Below, in pieces: positions 60,651 through 64,000 of a stretch of DNA of 64,000 bases. The DNA is from Ambrosia x helenae. Its lineage: Eukaryota > Streptophyta > Magnoliopsida > Asterales > Asteraceae. The first letter of the stretch is position 1; each line of letters opens with the position of its first letter. The translations under genes and the position numbers were made by a program. The stretch spans positions 16,923,573-16,987,572 of the forward strand of contig CM061234.1 in NCBI GenBank assembly GCA_030844895.1, given 5' to 3'. The notes below the pieces were generated by a model. It had not been told where the DNA came from. It ran no database searches and saw only the letters and a program-made list of their open reading frames with translations.

Positions 60651-60837
60651 TTTTAGAATCTATATGTTAATGTTATTAGGGGGGCGGGGTGCTCCACCGA
60701 AACATTTTCAACTTTACTGATTTACACCTATTATACACTGTCACATCACTTTACCGATTCACTTTACGAAAACCGTTTTTTTATTTTTAAGACAACACTA
60801 CACTGATTCTTTACCCAACAATCAATTATTTTCACAC

Positions 60838-60894
<57 letters not shown>

Positions 60895-61556
60895 GAGCTT
60901 CCCTTCTTTTTCATCTAGGTTTATTCCCTTCAACTCTTCTTCTTCATCTTTCTTTCCCTTCAATTTTTTTTCCTCACTTATTCTTCTCCATTTTTCTTTA
61001 ACATCATCCGACCGTACATCGTGAAATCTCTTTCTGTGAACAAGAAGAACGATGGCGGTGGTGGCGTGGTGGTGATGGCTACAGATGGTGGTGGTGATGG
61101 TTACATATGGTGGTGGTGGTGATAGTTGGGGAAACCTAGTAGAAAAAGAAATAATATTTTATTCAAATTCACGTGTTCACATCCGTTAGATAGAACCAGA
61201 AAAAGGTTTACCGTGCTGGTAGTGGGGTACCCATGGCCAATTCTGGTGGTGCCACGTCCCCCCTTAGGTGTGGGGGCGGCTTCGGCCTATCCAGGGGCAG
61301 CCTACACCGCCCCGCCGTCCCAAGCGCGTCCAAATATGGACGTTCAAGACGGTGATGATGGCTGGTGGGTTTTGTGAGGTGGGCCACTCTAACGGCTATA
61401 TGACCGTTTACATTAAAAAAAACTAATTTTCCAACTTTAAATACATCCAACAATTTAAAAAAAAAAAAAACACTTAAAAACACACATTTCTCTCTAAAAC
61501 TTCACATTTATTCAATAATATCTTCTCATTTCTCTCATTTTTTTTTAAAAAACAAC
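60651..61556. other. Intergenic stretch and leader of the Harbinger-type ORF1
   Basis: (AAT)n of about 18 units at 60839-60892. 61050-61120 is a GGTGGTGATGG-rich patch. 61240-61320 is GC-rich (GGGGGCGGCTTCGG). 61400-61556 has short oligo-A runs and TTTCTCTCTAAAACTTCAC, resembling a transcript leader. Confidence 0.4.
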
Positions 61557-62935
61557 ATGGATCCTTTCAACCAAAATAACCTGAACACCCTGAACCAAAC
61601 CCCAATCAAAACGCGAACATCCCATTGAGTTTTAGAGGATGTTATCGGCCGAAGGTTCCATCATCGTTTGCGAACTACCAACAATCCTCCTCCAACGCGT
61701 TTCAACAACTTAGTCAAATACAAATGCAACAACTTTTGCAATCGAATTTGTTTAATCAAATGCAAATGCCACCTATGTTTCCTACTTCTTTTACACCAAC
61801 TCAACCATCTCGTTCACCACCACCAATAACTCAAGCAGGCCTCGTTGACGAGGATGATGATGACGACGATAACGATGTCATTCTGGAAATGCAACCATTG
61901 CCACCAACCAAAAAGGCGAAGGCTTCTAAAAAATGCCAGAGAAACCATGGACCGGAACCGAAATTGAGGCGTTGATTCTTGCGTGGCTAGAAACATCCAC
62001 ATGCCCGCTGTTGGTAATTACTTTACTAATTCATTTTTATTACAATTTATTATTGTTACATTTTTTTACAATGTATTTTTTTTATTAAAACTATATATTG
62101 TCTAACGAAGCAAAATAAACTTATACAAATTTTAGGCACTAACCAAAATGGCACCAGATTTTAGTCAAAATGTGTAACCAACTTCCACAAAAGAATGGAA
62201 GCACCGAAGCCCTACCGAGACATAGACTCGGTAAGCGGTAAGTTTAGGAAAATAAACAAGGCGTGCCTTAAGTTTGCCGGATTTTACACCCAAATTAAGT
62301 CAAACCCCTAGTGGTTACAACGAAAGTATGATTTTCAATAACGCCATGAAGAAGTGAAATGATATGGGAAAGGGGGAATTCAATTTTGTTTGAGCATAGG
62401 AACTATTGAGGAACGAACCAAAGTGGGCGACGGTCTCAAACCACGTGGCAAAACGTAGATAATACGGAAGAAGGAAGCTCGAGTGAAAGATAAATGCTAA
62501 AGCTTCACAAGAGGGAAGCTCGAGTGCTCGTGTGCAAATCGACATCAACGAGGAAGCGAAGTTTGATATTCTGATCGAGGATGCTCATCGTCCAATTGGC
62601 TTGTCATTGTTTTTAAAATTTATTGTACTTGTTAATTAAAATTTATTATATTCTTATTTGTTTGTCGTTAATTAAATAGGTCGGGATAAAGCAAAAGGGA
62701 TGCGGCGGCGAAAAAACAAAGTGCGTTGGGGAGCAGTAGCGCATCGAAGATGGACGTTTTGACGGCTCAAATTGAAGCTTTCAACCGACTCAACGAGGAA
62801 AAGCTAAAGGTGAAGAATGAAAAACTAAAAAACAAGGAGGCGAAAGTTTTGGCGATCGACACAAGCTCCATGCCCGAAGAGAGGCGTCAGGTTATCGACA
62901 AATTGCAACAAGACATCATTAACAAATATAGGTAG
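61557..62935 (+). pseudogene. SANT/Myb-like protein with NAM-associated C-terminus (PIF/Harbinger-type ORF1), broken
   Basis: The start is MDPFNQNN, then a 1-nt frame change near 61580. It resumes with LSFRGCYRPKVPSSF, a Gln/Met-rich segment and an acidic run (EDDDDDDND) to about 61920. Another frame change precedes a PWTGTEIEALILAWLE block, the start of a SANT-like domain. An intron follows (GT near 62013). Further broken blocks (FHKRMEAPKPYRDIDSV, INKACLKFAGFY) lead to a final frame (about 62690-62935) with a GRDKAK start, SALGSSSASKMDVL, a Lys/Glu-rich helix and ERRQVIDKLQQDI. This order is that of the DNA-binding ORF1 of PIF/Harbinger transposons and related plant genes. No DDE transposase ORF is in the window. 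Confidence 0.6.
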
Positions 62936-63079
62936 ACATTTTTTTTAACTTTCGGTATTTTTTTATTTCAGTAATTTTTATTTTTATTTTTGAAATTTTA
63001 GGTGTCGGTTTTTTTATTTGTAATGTCTACTTCTATTTTAATATTATGTAACTTTTTATATTTTTAGGTATATTATATC

Positions 63080-63508
63080 CTTGGTTTAAAAAAAAACGTG
63101 CATGGGGCGCGCTTTAAGCGTTTGAGGCGCGAGGCTCCAAGAAAAACGCTTTTTTTGCCAAAAAGCGCTGAACTACATGAAGCGCCGCCTCGAGCGCTTG
63201 AGGCGCGCGCTACAGTAGCGCCTCAGCCCAAAAAAACCCTTTTAAACTACTTTATTTGGCCCGCTACAGTAGTGCCTCGTCATTTTTATGTTTTGAATAT
63301 GCTTTTTAAATGTTCAAGGGTGTTTTATAATCATATTTTTGTGCTTATGATTGATTAACATGTAGAAAATGTCGTATTGACATATATAAATATTTTTTTA
63401 TAATTTTTTTAATACTATACGTGAAGCTCTCACCTCGCGCTTTAAGCCCCGCGCTTCGGATTTTGGACCCAAAACGTCTCGGAGCGCCTCACGCTTTTTT
63501 AAACCAAG
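63080..63508. mobile_element. hAT-type MITE, 429 bp, perfect 8-bp target duplication
   Basis: Termini CTTGGTTTAAAAAA and TTTTTTAAACCAAG are flanked by ATTATATC on both sides (63072-63079 and 63509-63516). The interior is full of GGCGCGAGGCTCC / GCCTCGAGCGCTTGAGGCG palindromic words. It is the best-preserved member of the family also seen at 13287 and 35496. Confidence 0.88.
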
Positions 63509-63709
63509 ATTATATCTATTTAATGTTCGATGTATTATTAATTTAAAATAAAAAACAAATATGGACGAATAGGAGTGGACTATCCAAGGAAGACTACCCC
63601 CACACCCTTGGGTTGTCCTCATCTTGTTATCTTTAGAGGGGGGGCATATTTTGTTGATGTGGCGGGTAGTCCTTCTAAGACTACCCTTAACCACACCTCA
63701 TAGTCTAAC

Positions 63710-64000
63710 TAGTGGGATTTCCGCGCACTTCGTTGCACTTCTGTATAATATACCGGAAAAATTACAAAAAAATAAAAAGCACCCACTTGCTTGAAACCCG
63801 GGACCTCAACTTAGTACGGGGCGCCTCTAACCACTATCGAATTGCAATAGTTTTGTAGTGGATAACATTGTCAAAGGCTTATATTGAACAAAGCTCTCAA
63901 TAATTGAACTCTGATGATGTAGGGTGACCATTTTACCAAGTCCAATAGCCCAAATAGCCAAATCATTAATCAACATTTTGGGCTAAGCCCAAACCCAACA
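63710..64000 (-). mobile_element. Probable Helitron 3' end, element continues off the window
   Basis: On the minus strand the element ends CTAG at 63710, preceded by a hairpin GTGCA-ACGAAG-TGCGC and a 10-nt spacer; the base outside is T (A at 63709 on the plus strand). At 63780-63850 there is a weakly tRNA-like region (TAGTGGTTAGAGG and CCCGGGTTTCAAG on the minus strand). The 5' end is not in the window. 63540-63709 to its left contains GGTAGTCCTTCTAAGACTAC, a palindromic word, but no gene. Confidence 0.5.

Noticed and set aside
61126..61377. 83-codon frame upstream of the Harbinger-type ORF1
   Set aside because: GC-rich leader sequence without domain similarity or a plausible gene context.

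Overview
This window is plant nuclear DNA. The evidence is spliced genes with GT-AG introns, plant-specific families (a plant mobile domain protein, an OBERON-type PHD protein, an RFI2-type RING protein, DA1-type ubiquitin-interacting motifs) and dense nested plant transposons: Helitrons, a MULE, hAT elements, Ty3 and Ty1 elements, LINEs and a SINE. The LTR and MITE styles suggest a composite-family (Asteraceae) eudicot, but that is inference. There are no bacterial operons, no CRISPR arrays and no tRNA or rRNA genes that I would defend.

Layout. 1-454: end of a solo or 3' LTR. 1015-4170: Helitron (minus strand) with a PIF1 helicase remnant and a ~300-bp tandem array. 4909-11632: complete MULE with long inverted repeats and a perfect 9-bp target duplication. 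It carries a 721-codon MURA-like transposase frame (two stops) and, convergently, a four-exon plant mobile domain gene (one stop). A paralogous empty site lies near 14.9 kb. 15242-15857: hAT-type element. 16168-16720 and 17325-18211: two short Helitrons, the second inside intron 1 of a small DA1-like gene (17184-18919) encoding five tandem UIM-like repeats. 19.1-26.9 kb: LINE fragment, a TA-flanked inverted-repeat element, an LTR, and a decayed Copia whose 3' LTR holds a Tourist-type MITE. 26.94-27.29 kb: a broken second copy of the DA1-like 3' end. 27.4-30.1 kb: three elements with inverted ends, one keeping a hAT transposase C-terminus.

Two apparently intact host genes are on the minus strand. 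The first is an OBERON/PVIP-like PHD gene, 35296 to 30989, four exons, 475 aa. The second is an RFI2-like RING-H2 E3 ligase gene, 60376 to 53137, six exons including a 26-nt microexon, 367 aa. Its 3.4-kb first intron contains a five-unit ~325-bp tandem array. Between them lie Copia remains (37.6-39.6 kb), a decayed AT-rich tandem array with a fold-back element (39.7-41.8 kb), and a Tat-lineage Ty3 element (42.6-49.0 kb) inserted next to a Helitron 5' end. The right edge has a broken PIF/Harbinger-type ORF1, a hAT MITE with perfect 8-bp target duplication, and a probable Helitron 3' end running off the window.

Only the OBERON-like and RFI2-like genes look like conventional working genes. The DA1-like UIM gene is plausible but unusual. 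Exon boundaries were derived by eye from splice sites and reading phase and have not been tested against transcripts.
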